Made by a program: the position numbers and the translations under genes. 64,000 nucleotides of DNA from Lasiosphaeris hirsuta (taxonomy: Eukaryota > Ascomycota > Sordariomycetes > Sordariales > Lasiosphaeriaceae). The stretch is taken from the NCBI GenBank assembly GCA_030549175.1, contig JAUKUA010000004.1:1550001-1614000 (forward strand), given 5' to 3'. Shown in pieces: positions 24,637 through 37,125 of this stretch (the first letter of the stretch is position 1; each line of letters begins with the position of its first letter). The notes under the pieces were generated by a model. The model ran no database searches, had not been told where the DNA came from, and worked only from the letters and a program-made list of their open reading frames with translations.

Positions 24637-27600
24637 CTTGGGATATTTCTGATGTATATGTCCTGGTTGCTTGGCGCTGGTGAAATGAGTCTCCTAGGTC
24701 GGAGATATCGGGAGTGAGTACTGATAGCGAGTTGAGGTGTTTGTTTACGGCAAAAGGGGTGAGGGAGGGCGAGATGAGGGAATGAAAAGAGCCTCGCTGC
24801 CTGAAACTGAACGGCCCCACTAGATTCGGTGGACCTTCTCCTCATCACACCACCGTGTCGGAGCTCCAGACCCCGGGACTCGGTCCCTCGTCGGCCGTGG
24901 CCTCCTGACTCTTGGCATCAAGGGGACTCCGTCACCGGCCATTGTCTCTCAGCGCCCCTGGTGTGAAAAACTGGCAAATTGTTTTCCCGCACAGCCGTCC
25001 CTCGTGCAAAAAGACAGAAGTCAAGTTGGCCAAAGCCGACTGTCAACGCCGTGCCAAGGCCCGATTTTCTCACGGGCGGGATGGCCGAGTCGGGTGCAAA
25101 AGAAGGCACCGAAAAAGATCTCTCAGCCGTGTGTCCCTGGTGTAAGTGATCGTCTCAATGTCGTCACTTGTGAAACCTGAGCCAACTCGGTGTTTATTTC
25201 ATTTTTTTTCATTCAAAGCGTCCCAACTGAGTCATGCAAACGGGGTTAGGGTTGGTCGTTCTTGCCAGCAGCTCCATGGTGGCGCGGCGCGGTCCGTTTT
25301 CGAAGTTGTCTCACCCAGGTCGCGCCTGTCAACCTTCAGCAGCTCTCTTCCTCAACTTGCACCAAACTCGATTGATTCTTGATTGCAACTTGTACTGCAT
25401 TCCGTCGCCTCTCTGCATCTCGGCCATCTGCAAACCCCCTCGAGCTGCCTCGTCCAACGCGATTCTGAATCGTCATCGGCCAGAGATAACACCTGCACTT
25501 TTCAAGTTGCCTGGCCACAGACGTGCATCGCGCGTCACAGCTTCTCATCTCCTCGTCGCGTCATGCGTCGGTCCGTGTGCTGTATCACATGAATGAGCAT
25601 GGATGGCCTTTTGGCGCCTGTCACCTTGAGCAGCGCTCTTTTCTGCAGTCTCTGCAGTTCGCGCAGCTCGTACAGCCTGCATCCAGCCCCTTGGGCTCGG
25701 CAGGAGCACGCCGAACCGCTCACTCAGCGCAAGCCAACGACCAGCAGCAGGCATGTTGCCGTCACTCGCTGCTCAAGCACCGCATCGGCAATCGACGCCA
25801 ACTAGCCACATCGTACTTCTGGCGGGGTGGGCCGATGCTCAACAGCTGCTGTCCTCTCACTCGGACCGCGTCGTCACATCTCGGGTGTGGGCGGCATCGG
25901 ATTGCGCAATCACAATCAGTCCTGCAAACAGCCCCTCCAGTGGCGATCCAGCAATTCAGCAGTTCTCATTCGGAGTTAGTCTCATTTTGTATCATTTCCT
26001 TCGTCCCTGGCCCGTGTCACAGCGGTTGCAAATCATGAAGTTGGTTGATCGCTTCAGCGTTTGCCGACCTGCATAATCAGCCCAATACCACCCTACGCGA
26101 TGCTCTTTGACAATTAGGGAGCCATAGTTACTAAGTGGCTGCCCTATTAGGCCACGCGAAGCCTGCGAGATAGGTAGATGTTGCCGTCTGCGTGCGGCTT
26201 CGATCTCGGACATCTTCCAACGCATGGCAGACTCACATGTCTTGGCATCGACTCCAGATCAGACTCAAGTATGAGAGATCTCCCCCAACCTTCTGGTCGG
26301 TAGGGCTGTTCCCCCACGTATCATCCGTTGTCGGGGGGCAGTGCCTATGACTGCCCCCCAGATAGCCTGTCTCGACACCGTTTTTGTAACACCAGCCCCG
26401 TCTTCACAAGCCGACCGAGTGCAAACCCCCCATCTAAGGAAATGTTTCATCGGACCGCCTCTGGCGGAAACATACCGCCTACACTAGGCAGCCTGGCCAG
26501 CAGCCCTGCTTTTCACCGCCTGTGGTGATAATGGGACTAGCAAAGGTTGGTGGGAGCTACTCAACTGCGTCTCCATTGGGGGCGGATCTGACCCCCCTTC
26601 TTCCCTCCCCCCGCTTGCTTAGTTGGACGGGAATCTGACTCTAGATCAAGCTTGCCTCGCCGTGACTACTAATGCGGGCCTCCTACAAGGCCGAGGTTAC
26701 TCCCGCTTCCGATGGACTGGTGGGACACGCATCTAGAACAGTTAGAGATGGGTGATCGCTAAGGCTGGTGTCACCTTTTGAAAGCACCAAGCACCTAACC
26801 AGACACTAGAACGGCTGCTATGACCTTTTAGCTAGTTTGGCTACTTCACTAGGCTTTTTTCTTGTCATAAACATCTCTGATTGGGCTACGGATTGACCTT
26901 CTGGAACTGTTCTGTCAACGGGCTGGACTACGCACAGTGCTCAAGAGCCTTTTTGAATCCCTGGATCTCGGGAGGCAGAGCAACCAAACCCCAACGCAAG
27001 CAACCACGCTCGCGCCCTCCAATCAGCTGCACGGTCCCCGCCATCAGCGACGAGTTTGTCGACGAACGTTTGCAGATCATAGTGATGTGCGTCGACACGT
27101 TTCTGACATGACCACGATGACTTACATGGCACATATGTGAGCTGCAAAGAGGGACACGGCAGCGAGCAGTCGGGCCAATGGAGCCGCAGACGGAGTCGAC
27201 ACTTCCGCGAGCCATTATCGCGGATTGCGTGCAGTGTCCTGGCCCAAGGGCGCATACTACGGTGGTGAGGGCGACATTGCGAGCTAGCCTCTCTGCCAAC
27301 TAGCCAAATCGCATGTTCTTGCAGTTGGGGAAGCGCGGAATAGGAAAGGTGCTAGGGCGCAATACCGCGGATCACTGTGAAAGAAACGCTTCCCCCACGC
27401 GAGATAACGCTGCCGGCGCCCGAGGATATAGCCTGCAGCCCGGCCGGCTTGCCCGTTTTCTCCCATCCGGTGTACTCGGTTGAGGCTGTCGTGAGCCCGG
27501 GACGACCAAAGCTCACCGCCAGGGCGCTGTGCCACCCGAACTTGCGTCCAAGCTGACTGGAGGCTGACTGGGAAATCTGACAAGGCATTGCCTGGAAGCT

Positions 27601-28074
27601 ACCGAAGTGACGGTCCAATACCATGGGCTACTCTCTCGCGACGCACGTCGGATGTTGGTGTCGACATTCGGACTGGGCTTCCTTCGTCACTTTTTTTCCA
27701 TTGGGGCTTCCATCGTAGCGGCGACTTGGCTGGAGATCTCCCTTTAGGCCTTGGCAAGTATCTTGTGATTGGTGCGTGCTCCTGACGTCCTCCAGGGCAT
27801 GGAACAAAAGACGTCACTTGCAGGCATCGCAGGAGCCAACGGGAACGTCCAGGAACCCCTCCCTCCCTAGTGATCACCCCGCAGCGGGACATGATTGTGC
27901 TGCCGGGCGCAACTCTGGAGAGAGAGGGCCGAGAAGGCCAAGAGGAGCCAAGAGAGCTTTCCAATAGTCACAGGACAGCGACGATGACGAGCCATCCAGG
28001 GTGCGGTCGCGCTCCCCCCCTCTCCGTACTACTTACAACAACAAGAGTCACTTCCGCACGGGCGGTGTGCCCGT

Positions 28075-28095
28075 GCCGTTTGCCGTTTGCCGTTT
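28075..28095. repeat. GCCGTTT heptamer, three tandem copies
   Basis: Three perfect copies in non-coding DNA. No function is suggested. Confidence 0.9.
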
Positions 28096-29657
28096 GCGAG
28101 AACCCGCTCGTTGTCCAGTAGATGATCACTGATCACAAGAGGAGGAGTTGGACGAGTGCCGGCAGACCCGGGGCTCGAAAATCAGACCACGGAATAGCGT
28201 CGTGTCTAAAGCTGGGCAGTCCGCGTTGATCTTGCCAATGTAAGTTGCCCAAGGAGCTTCAATGTGGAAGTAAGCACTGCACGCAAAGTAACTGCAAGTG
28301 CAACGCGCGCCTCAGCGCATCTCAGCATGGTAGACGGGACGGTTGCCGCATCCAGTCGCCTGCCTACAAACACCATGTGCAAAGTCCTGCAGTGGACTAA
28401 TTTTAAGCAGCAACGCCCATGTCGGACGCGCGCGCACTCGTATCATCAGCCTCACTTCTGGCTTCTACCAGCGGGGCGTGGGTTATGGGCTTCGTTGCGG
28501 GCGGCTTGGGGGCAGGCATAGGGCCGCAAACGCTGCACAGAGCGCAGGCCGGACAGGGGGGGAGGGAGGGGGGAGCGCCAACTCGGTGTTGAATGATGCA
28601 CTTCTGCATCGCGCATCGTCCAACAATGACCCCCTCTCGCCTCCTCTGACAAGAGAGTTGACACTCGACCCCGAGGCGGGCCTGGTCCATTGCGAATGCT
28701 TCGTACATGGGTATGACCCCCTAGGTTGCGAGCACGGCGCTGAAAGCATGTTCCATCAGGCCTGACACCGGCTGTTCGGCGCTGCCCCTTTAGTCTGTCA
28801 ATCGTCAACCCCTCCCGAGGTATTCCTGGGCAGGCCGTTCCTGGAGCGCCTTGGCTTGCCTAGGCAGCGAAAGGGTCGGTGAGACAAGGGCAAAGGCAAG
28901 CTGGAAGACATGATTGCACGAAAGGCGCTGGCGAGTGATATCATTGCGCAACATTGCGGCGGTTCCTTCGGGGAGCCGTCCATGGACCCAATGGTGCTCG
29001 GGTGTGACAAGGGACAAGCGGAACAGGCGGACCAGTCCTCTGCTGAGACGGATGTCCCATCACGGTCATTCTCGCCGTTTGGACAAATTGAAGAGTCCGA
29101 CTCTTCTCCAATTTCGAATCCTCGTGACCCTCTTCTGGTGCCACACCGCCGTGCAACGCCGCATGGTCCCTCTTTTGAAATCTACCTGACGCCGCCGCCT
29201 CACTTGGTGCCCTCACCAAGTCCCCTCCCTGGCTCTGCCACCTCCCTCCCCCAAGCTCCCCCAGACTCGCTGGGGTCTGGTCGCTGCTCTTGGGGGAGGG
29301 ATCGAGGAGGGGGTCTTGGCATTCCCGACGCCCACGAGGGGCTGCGCAACGCGCAACTTTATTTCAACTTTTAATCCCACCACTCTGGAGACATCAAGGT
29401 GCCAGCGCCCGTGCAGGCCCTCTGAGCGGCTCCAGGGCCTCAAGCCCCCCCCCCTCCCCGAGGTAGGTTGTGCCGCAATGAAACAAAGACGGGGCCCTCA
29501 GGTCATGGTCATCATTCCATGTTGCTCATCATCATGCTTCTCCAATGATGCCAGCCGCCCAGCACCCCCCACCTTTGCCCCGGCTTCTCTCATTGCTCGT
29601 CGGCTCTGCCCTGTCAGTTTCCTTTTTTGGGACCTTGACATTTTAACTTGTTCGATG

Positions 29658-29982
29658 TGCTCCCCACGTTACGACCAACAACAACAACGCCTCACCCATT
29701 GTCTGAATACTTAAACCCTCCTGCCACCCTCACTTCCTCCAGGCTCTCCCCCCCCAAGTCTACTCTCGTCTTCTCTATCATCTATCTACTCTACTTGCTT
29801 CATTGTTGCATCATCACCAAGTCAGCTACACTCGGAAGTTCTCTCGCAACATCCTTCCCCCTTTTCAGCACTCCACAGCCAAAGAACTCTGCCGTCGCAT
29901 AGACATAAAATCTCTCCACCCCATCTACCTCACTACACCGCTACCACACACCACCACTACCAACAACACAAACACCGTCGCC
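29658..29982 (+). promoter_or_regulatory. ATG-free, pyrimidine/CA-rich leader of the microprotein gene
   Basis: After an ATG at 29655 (which opens a 19-codon ORF ending at 29714) there is no ATG on the plus strand until 29983, about 325 bases. The first half is CT-rich (TCTACTCTCGTCTTCTCTAT-like) and the last 50 bases are CA/ACC-rich, ending in GTCGCCATGG. This composition is typical of leaders of strongly expressed fungal genes. The exact transcription start is unknown. Confidence 0.5.
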
Positions 29983-30105
29983 ATGGCCGTCGTTGAACAC
30001 CAGGAGCTCGTCAACTACTGCTGCCCCTCGTGCTGCAAGGCGCTGGATTTCGGTACACACGACTACTGCCCGGGCAGCTCGCATTGCGCCCGCTGCCCAT
30101 ACTGA
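29983..30105 (+). CDS. Putative cysteine-rich microprotein, 40 residues, two CxxC knuckles
   Basis: The ORF starts at an ATG in good context (GCCATGG) after a long ATG-free leader. It encodes 40 residues with seven Cys: Cys13, 14, 17, 18, 29, 35 and 38. Cys14-x2-Cys17 and Cys35-x2-Cys38 are spaced like the two knuckles of a zinc ribbon, with His26 and His34 as other possible ligands. It ends CARCPY. Thirty-two of 39 sense codons end in G or C, as in the clear genes of this window. There is no signal peptide, so it is not an obvious secreted effector. It resembles no family I can name and is not the known Neurospora metallothionein pattern. It is alone in a gene-poor stretch, implying large regulatory flanks. 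That it is a real gene is an inference; chance is possible for so short a frame. Confidence 0.55.
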   Translation: MAVVEHQELVNYCCPSCCKALDFGTHDYCPGSSHCARCPY

Positions 30106-32108
30106 AGCGGCGCTCCCACTGAAGCGCAGCTGCACAGGCTAGTCCCGCCCAAATTGGGCAGGCTGCATGGGACGTCGTCTGGGACAACATAAATGCAGGT
30201 TGTCTTGCAGCTAAAGTCCTTCCATCCGCCGGCCGATAATGGGACTGGAGATAGCCGATCGAAGGCGCCCTCCGTCCCCTCTTTGCACGCCCTGACCCGT
30301 CCTATCCCGGATCCGAGTGCGCCCACTGCCTCGACGGCGTCCTGAGCCCTGTCTCACTCATCCTCCTTTCACCCACTCGGACCTTTCCCTCCCTCGATTT
30401 TCAACGCACCAAAAGACCTTTCTCTTTCCATATCCTTCTTGGCTGCCAACCAGAGAAAGAGGAAATCTCTGGACTCCAGACTGGCCACGACTTGGACGCC
30501 CGTTGCATCATGCATTTCCTGCCCCGCATGCAAGGCTGAAAGCGGCTTGCGCCCTAGCTGTCTATATTCGACACTGATGAACTTGCTACGCACCCTGTAT
30601 CGCTACAATTCCCAGTGCACCCATGCCACACCGCAGCATATTATGCACTTCCACCAGCGGCCTGCACCACACGCACCCAACCATACGCGGAGCATTTTCT
30701 ATTTGGAGGGGGGAAGGGGGAGGGGGGGCAGGCAAACAGAAGAAACACCCAAGGCGTACCGCCTGCAAGTTGGGTTGTCCAGGACCCCCGCCACACTTCG
30801 CCACTGTACCAGTTCTTCTGCATTCGTTTGGTCATGTTTTTACCTCGCACTTTTTTTCTTCTTCGTCTTCGCCTTCCCTCCCCCTCATTTTCGGGATGAC
30901 TTGGCAAACGGGTAACCCCACGGGGTTTTGGGCGTTGATGGGTGGAGTTTGGATATCATTGGAAGCCCTGCTTTTCAATCCTTGTTTTTCTCTACGCTTG
31001 TGGTGTGGGCTATCAAGGTTTGGGTTTTTGGCGTCTCGCGGGCTTTGTGGGTTTGGTGTTGATGGAATGCATGGTTACTGCACTGGCTTCAGCGGGGTTT
31101 GGATTGGGTTGGGATATCATATCATATGGTGGCGTTTTGTGATTGACACTATCTATGAGTATGGGGCAAAGAATGAATGAATCAATGCCTAAATACCTAC
31201 GGTACGCCTAACGGCAAGTTTTTGTCGGCTTTTGCTCTCGTGGGATTCTGTGGCGTCGTGTACTACAATGTGCGTTGGATGTCCGGGACTCGCAAGGGAG
31301 GTAGGTGCTCTTCGGATCGTGGCTTTTGGGGCGGTCTAGCGTACTTGATTTGGGACAATAGAGATTCTCTCGCAGAACAAGGCAAATCCGAGGCCGGTTG
31401 CTGCAGGTTTGTGCGGTTGCATCCTCCGGCTAGGATTACCTAGGGTCCCCTAGTCCTATAGCTCATTAAACTCGGCAAGTCGAGCCACTTCGACTTCTCG
31501 TTGCCGCTGGGTGCTGTTTAGGGATGTTGTTGCTTGCTGCAGCATGCGGGTCCGTCTCTCTCTCGTGTCTCTGATATGGAATGTGTTGGACTCTGGGGAG
31601 GGGGGCTTGCTTCTATTGTTGGGGGACGGGGGTCCCAAAAATTGTTGCCTGGCTGCTGGCTGCATGCCAGCTCCCTTCGTTTCTGTTGTCTGTGCGTGTG
31701 CGCGCGGGTAGGTGGTAGGTTGTGGGTAGGGTCTGTGGCCATTCCAAGGTCTACCACCTACACTACTGCTACTCGTCCATGCTGCCATTGGAGTTGTTGG
31801 GTTTGGGGTGGGAGATGGAAAGAGCGGGCAAGTCTAAGCACGGCAAGCCCGCCCGCCCCGGCGGGAGGTCGGAACAACACACGCACACGCCTCTGGGGGT
31901 GTGTAGCCAGCTGGATTCTACCTACCCCTAGGTATCTGCGTGACACAACAGGCTTTCACGGGTTTGCTCCATGCGCGGTACTAAGGCGGGCGGGCGGCGG
32001 TGTTAGGACCGAAGAGGGAGCGAGATGCATGGCTTGGGAACAGGAGATTTCACGCTCGGGTACGACGTAGAGGTGTTGATTAAGCGGGCGGCTTCACTTT
32101 TCCAATTC

Positions 32109-32134
32109 TTTTTTTTTTTGGGGGGGGGGGGGGG
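32109..32134. repeat. T11-G15 composite homopolymer tract
   Basis: Eleven T followed by fifteen G, the same order and strand as the tract at 15878-15909. Confidence 0.9.
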
Positions 32135-32837
32135 TGAGGGAGCTCCACATCCATGTTCATTGAAGACGGTCAAGTCAGGACCGGGACCCCTAACTCGGCT
32201 GGTCGCTTTTTGATGGGTGGAATGATGCTGGGGCTGTTTGGTGTGTCTTTCGCTGTGGGCAACAGCACCGTACATTACATTATTCATGTCGTGTCTTCTG
32301 CTGTGCATAGTGCGAATACGGATTGGGTAGGTATACAGAGAGAGAGTGGGCAGGGCCGAGCCAAAGTGTAGTATTTGCTCGGTGAGTGTAGGGTTATCGA
32401 GTCGTACAACCAGGTGCGCCGCCCGCCGAGGGATGCTGAGAGAATGCAAAGTGATGTTCCCCCATGGAAGTCCCACCCGGACCCCATGCAGTCAGACATG
32501 GGTCCTTAGGTGTATGTATGTAGGGCAGACAAAATGTGGGGAATGGGGGAACGGGGGAATGGGCCACAAAAAAAAAGACAAATAGGGGAGGATTGGCTCG
32601 AGGTGTGACGTGTGGCCGTGCTATTCCCTTGCCGATATCCTTACGCAGAGGGTTAGGGGGGTATATGGCAGCAAGTACCTTACCTGAGGACCTGGGAGGG
32701 GAGGGGGGGGGGCTGGCGAGGTACGGGTACCCTTGAGGGGCGCTGGTGGTCTGGCCCTTGTGTATCGGCGCGCCCTGGGCTTGTGTAACGGGAACCTCCA
32801 TGCCCTTGTCCAGGCAGGGTCTCCGCCGTGTCTACGC

Positions 32838-32857
32838 CGTGTCGTGTCGTGTCGTGT
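32838..32857. repeat. CGTGT pentamer, four tandem copies
   Basis: Four perfect copies of CGTGT in non-coding DNA. Confidence 0.9.
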
Positions 32858-34155
32858 CGGTGACTCTGTATGCACTGCGGCGGCAGTCATGTACGTGGGA
32901 TATGCACTCCCTCGCAAATGGAAAGAGAGGGGATTGTTACTGTTGATCCGCGTCTCGCCGTCCATTGCCAGCCCAATTGCCTGCCCGCGAGACTTACGTA
33001 TGATATGACGGGCGGCAGAGTGCAATTGAAGCATGAGTGGATGCGGATGTGGATGCGGAGAGGATCACGCGTTGGATGAAGCTATCCGTCTAGCTTCAGG
33101 GTCTTGCGGGGAGCAGCGCTGGCGGGGAGTGAGACATATCGACGCCTGCTGGATGCGGCCGTCTCGATATGTCAATGCATATGTCAACCTTTTGCCTTCA
33201 AGGAAGCCGCCAACGACCCCAACGCGGGCCCTCCGGACCCGCCCGTGCTAGTATCGCTGCCCCTAGGGCCATTGTTTTGCTCCTCGAGTCAAGGTCGAGC
33301 AAGATAGGTAGTTGAGATATCGCGTGGGAGCCCAACTTCAACAACTCACGGCAGGCTGGGCCGGAGCGCGGGCATATCAGTTCTCATAAACCTGTATGCT
33401 TGTACCTCAATACCCCTGACTTTACTAGCCGTATTATATGCCCGGATTTTGTGGGTTGGAACGTTCATACACTTACCTCCCCCCACCCAAAGCCGCAGAG
33501 CAAGTTTGGTACCGAGGAAGCCGAGTCTGGGTCAACATGGAATTACCTATTTCCCCTTCATTGCCCACTCCCATTGTACAACCTACACGTATCTATGCCC
33601 GTTGCCCGACACCCCCTCCCTGCTCATGCCCTCCCTTCTCATGCAATAACAACAAACATAAAGCGTCAAAAATATGACGGCTCCCCACCCCCTGACCCCC
33701 CTGCCCCTCTCCCTAACACCCGCATGCAACATCCGCAACCTACATGCGCGTACATATATATATGTACAAGAGACCAAAAAAAACCAGAGACCCCATGGAA
33801 AATCGCTTGGAAATCGCAATTGTTAAAAAGGCACCACCACACCAAATGCTGATTTCCTTTACCCCTTGCCAACTCCCAAAATCTTGACCCTGCATCGGTC
33901 CCTCAAAACGCCTCGACCTTTGATTCGTTCGTGAGAGCCAGCGGGGAGAATCGAGAGCCACATGCTCCCCCGTCTTTTGACTGACGCAAATGTGGCCTGA
34001 TGCCTCCTGCATATTCTCCCTGCCTCGCGACGGAACTGGGAATGGAATTAACCAGCTCACTGGAAGCACGCTGGCTGAGCGAGCCTAAAGAGACTGTATC
34101 GTGGCTGTTTTCTGGGTTGTTTTGCCCTTTTGCGCCCGCCAGCATACCGGTCGTC

Positions 34156-36148
34156 CTAGTAAAGGCTTGTGAACACGGCGCTGATAGCCGCCTTGTCGTA
34201 CTTGACGTACTTGCCCTTGCCCTTGTCGACCTCGTGGTACCGGTCCCAGAAGCGGTTGTAGAGCGGCTCAATCATGTTCTGCACGTCCTTAGCAAACATT
34301 TGACGCACCTTACGCTCCATGCTGTACTGGCGGTGCCGCGTCACCATGTCGTCAAATGCCGCGTTGAAGGCCGTGAACTTGGCCTTGATGTTCTCCTTAT
34401 CCTTGGAGCCGAGACCCTTCATGATCATGGCCGAGTCAACCGCTCCCTGACCCGACGTTGGCCGCTGTCCACGGCTTGTATGGATCACATCAAATAGATG
34501 CACGCTAATGTCTCTGCATGTATCCGTGTAAAGCGAAGTCGCCTTCTTACGCCACACGTCGAGCGCCTGCGCTCGCCGCCCCTCAAGAAGCGGGGATAGT
34601 TCCGAGTCCTGTATCATTCGCTCAATGATGGTGACACTATTGGCAAGTAAGACACCAATCACAGGCTTGCGGTTCTGGAGAAGCACGCGTGCCCGAGCCT
34701 CAATCGATACCATGAGCACATCGATGGTGTCAGTGCAATAGTGCGCAAAAATCTCTTTGCCATCGGCCCCAATGTCGAACGATGCCAAGCTGGGAATCGC
34801 CTCGCCACCCCCTCCGGCTCGTGCCGCGGCCACCGACTTCCAACCGCCATCGCCGAGCGAGATCATGACGCTAGAGATAGGCCGGAGGAAGTCGACCATA
34901 GACTGCAGCCGCTGCATTGTCTCGGATATTATGGGGATGGGGGCACCATCCGTTGGCATCATTTGTAGGGCCGCCACGCGGCGTTTCGTATCTTCGAGCA
35001 GCTCAGCCAGGGATGACTTGGCTGTCTCTCGTACAGGCTTAAGAGACGCCGCCAGCGAAGCCTTGAGTTCACCCGTTCGTCGTTCTAGATTGTTGGACAG
35101 GCCCGACACGATCTCGACGATCTCATAAGCAAGGTAGCAATCAGTATTCATGTGTGTCTTGATATGTGCGTTCAGCTCGCGCAGGGTCCGGCTCAGCTCG
35201 ACCAGTGACGGCTGGCACGTTGCCTGAAATACAGGGCCCCAGTCTTCGCGCATGAAGATGTTGCAGATGTTTTCGTACTCGGCAATCAACAGACCTTCCA
35301 TAGCCTGAGCATAAGTACCGATGCCATTGGTGCCTGATCGGTAAATGGCCTCAGGGTTCTTTTTCTTGGCCGTGTTGGTGCTGGCCGCGGCTAGGTTGCC
35401 CAGCGTTGACGAAAGGTACTGAGACCGGACTTCGGCGTATATCTTGGCAACGGGAGACTCTTGGGGCGCGGCGCTGCCGCCGCTCTGCCGGTGAACGCCG
35501 GCCACATATGAGTTCATCAGGCCCAACCTAGCAAACTTATCCTGCGACAGTGTGGGAAACGGTTTGCTCTTGGTGATGAAGTGCAGCGGCTCAATAGACC
35601 GCGGCGTCTCGCTCCGCAGTAGCTTGTCGAATGAATTCTCGAGTTGTGTATTGCCTGATTTCACCAGTCTTTGCAGCTCGGCCACAGTCTGCTGTGTTGA
35701 CCGCAGGTTTGATGCTTTCATATCGCCAAGAGCCTTGTTCAAGCGCTTGATAGATGCTAGGTAGTTGGAGAGACCAGCCTTGTCGGGGCCCATTCGAATG
35801 ATTTGTTCTTCGTCATTCTTACTGTCGGCTGGCTGGCGGAGGCGCTCAATGGCCGTGATGACGGCGTCAATGTCTACGGATGACGTGTTAGCCCTGCTGC
35901 TTGTCTGGTAGGTGGGGTTGGCTTGGCTGCGTACTATTCCCAAGGACCTGAAGCTTCTTGGTCTCGCCGTTCAGCGGCCCTGCAACTTCGCGCACACTTT
36001 TCCCCGTGGCTTCTAGCCTGCCCAGGCAGGCCTGTATCTTCTTTGTCAACTGGGTCGTCTTCTCGAGGCGCGAATTGAGCACGTCGACCTCGGCGCGGGC
36101 TTCTTCGTCGGCGGCATGGCGGCCATTTCCATTTACCCCCATAGCCAT
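34156..36148 (-). CDS. EXO70: Exocyst complex subunit Exo70
   Basis: Exo70 binds PI(4,5)P2 and Rho GTPases at the plasma membrane and helps tether secretory vesicles at the hyphal tip. The model is complement(34156-35873, 35935-36148), 643 residues. The N-terminus is the coiled-coil segment (NSRLEKTTQLTKKIQACLGR) and the join across the 61-nt intron restores LGNNIDAVITAIERLRQP. The long helical-rod body includes EYENICNIFMREDWGPVFQA and, near the end, MIEPLYNRFWDRYHEVDKGK, with the basic C-terminal surface expected for lipid binding. The start at 36148 (MAMGVNGNGRHAADEE) was chosen for family similarity; an in-frame ATG at 36259 would add 37 Ser/Phe-rich residues, and one at 36373 is also possible. 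Family call is firm. Confidence 0.92.
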
Positions 36149-37125
36149 CCTCCGTTGAGTGGGCGATTGCGAGAAGAAGAAGTTTTGTCGGCTTGGAGAG
36201 AAAAGGGAGGAGGTGGGCGAGGAGAGTGTCGTCGCATAGTTGTAGCCGTTGGTCGACATCGCGAATGAGTCGGCGGCGGGAAGCTTGGGCTGGAGGGTTA
36301 CACTGAGCGTGCCCCCTGTCGGCGCTAGCGAATGGGGCGGCAGAATGCCGAGCACCTGGGGCACCTGGGTCAACAGGTGTCACCACGTCTTGCCAGCTTC
36401 CTTTTGGGGGTGTTGTACTACGTTGGACGCGCGACTCGACTTGTTTCCTGCCCGACGAGGTTGGCATGAGTTTATGGGGCTCAACAGGCGGAACGAAACA
36501 TGGGGATAAAGTCGATGGCAGAATCCGGGGCTGGGTACGACTTTCTACTTCCCCTTTTGAACCCTTGTCTCAACATTGGCGTGTAAGTCGGCGGATAAAT
36601 GTGGCTCGCAATTACAAGGGCAAGCGGGAACACGGCTAGAATGAAGCCCAAAAAAGACCGTTAATAGTAAGTTGAAGAGAATGCTAAATCGTAAACGCAC
36701 ATGCATCTTTCACTAGTGAGGAAGGAAGCTTGAAGTTATCTCTAGAGTCTATCCATGTCTTTAGCCCGAGTTGACACTGTGTAAGGGTCCGTGTCCTGCC
36801 AACAGCTGCCAATTGCCCCTCCAGACATGCCCGACAATGCTTAGCAATTTGAAACCTTAAACGAAGCTCTCCTTGACTCTTTCATTCTTTCATCAGCTCG
36901 CCATTCATCAGCTCGTCGAAACTTCCCATTTCAAAAGATACGACAACCACTAATATCGACCCTGGAGTTATTGGTGTTGTGTTGAGTGGTAATCTCACCT
37001 CATCATACCCAGGTATGCCGTCCACATTCGCTGCAGACTGTTAACCCAGTCCTATGACCTTTCTCCTTCAGACTTGTTCCAGAAATTGTATGATAAGGAT
37101 CGGAAGACCTGTCAATTGCCTCTCA
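36149..37125. other. Intergenic: EXO70 promoter and aminotransferase 3' flank
   Basis: About 980 bases, with the EXO70 promoter on the left and the 3' end of the aminotransferase gene on the right. An 11-base direct repeat (TCATCAGCTCG, twice, near 36890-36915) is present. No gene was recognised. Confidence 0.5.

Larger units (their letters stand above)
24637..29982. other. Long gene-poor region, 5.3 kb
   Basis: No open frame here has fungal codon bias or a recognisable domain, and none can be joined by introns into a known protein. It holds a three-copy heptamer repeat (28075-28095), a short upstream ORF (29655-29714) and, at its right end, the leader of the microprotein gene. No transposon remnant, tRNA B-box or rRNA sequence was noticed. 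Long non-coding transcripts cannot be judged from sequence. Confidence 0.5.
30106..34155. other. Gene-poor region, 4 kb
   Basis: This lies between the microprotein stop and the EXO70 stop. T/G-rich DNA at about 30830-31180 could be a long 3' UTR. It also contains a T11-G15 tract (32109-32134) and a CGTGT repeat (32838-32857). Open frames such as 30623-31180 plus and 32621-33034 minus show low-complexity translations without domains and are not supported. Confidence 0.5.

Noticed and set aside
30623..31180. 185-codon Gly/Trp/Phe-rich frame on the plus strand
   Set aside because: Low-complexity translation of T/G-rich DNA, more like a 3' UTR; no domain or codon bias.
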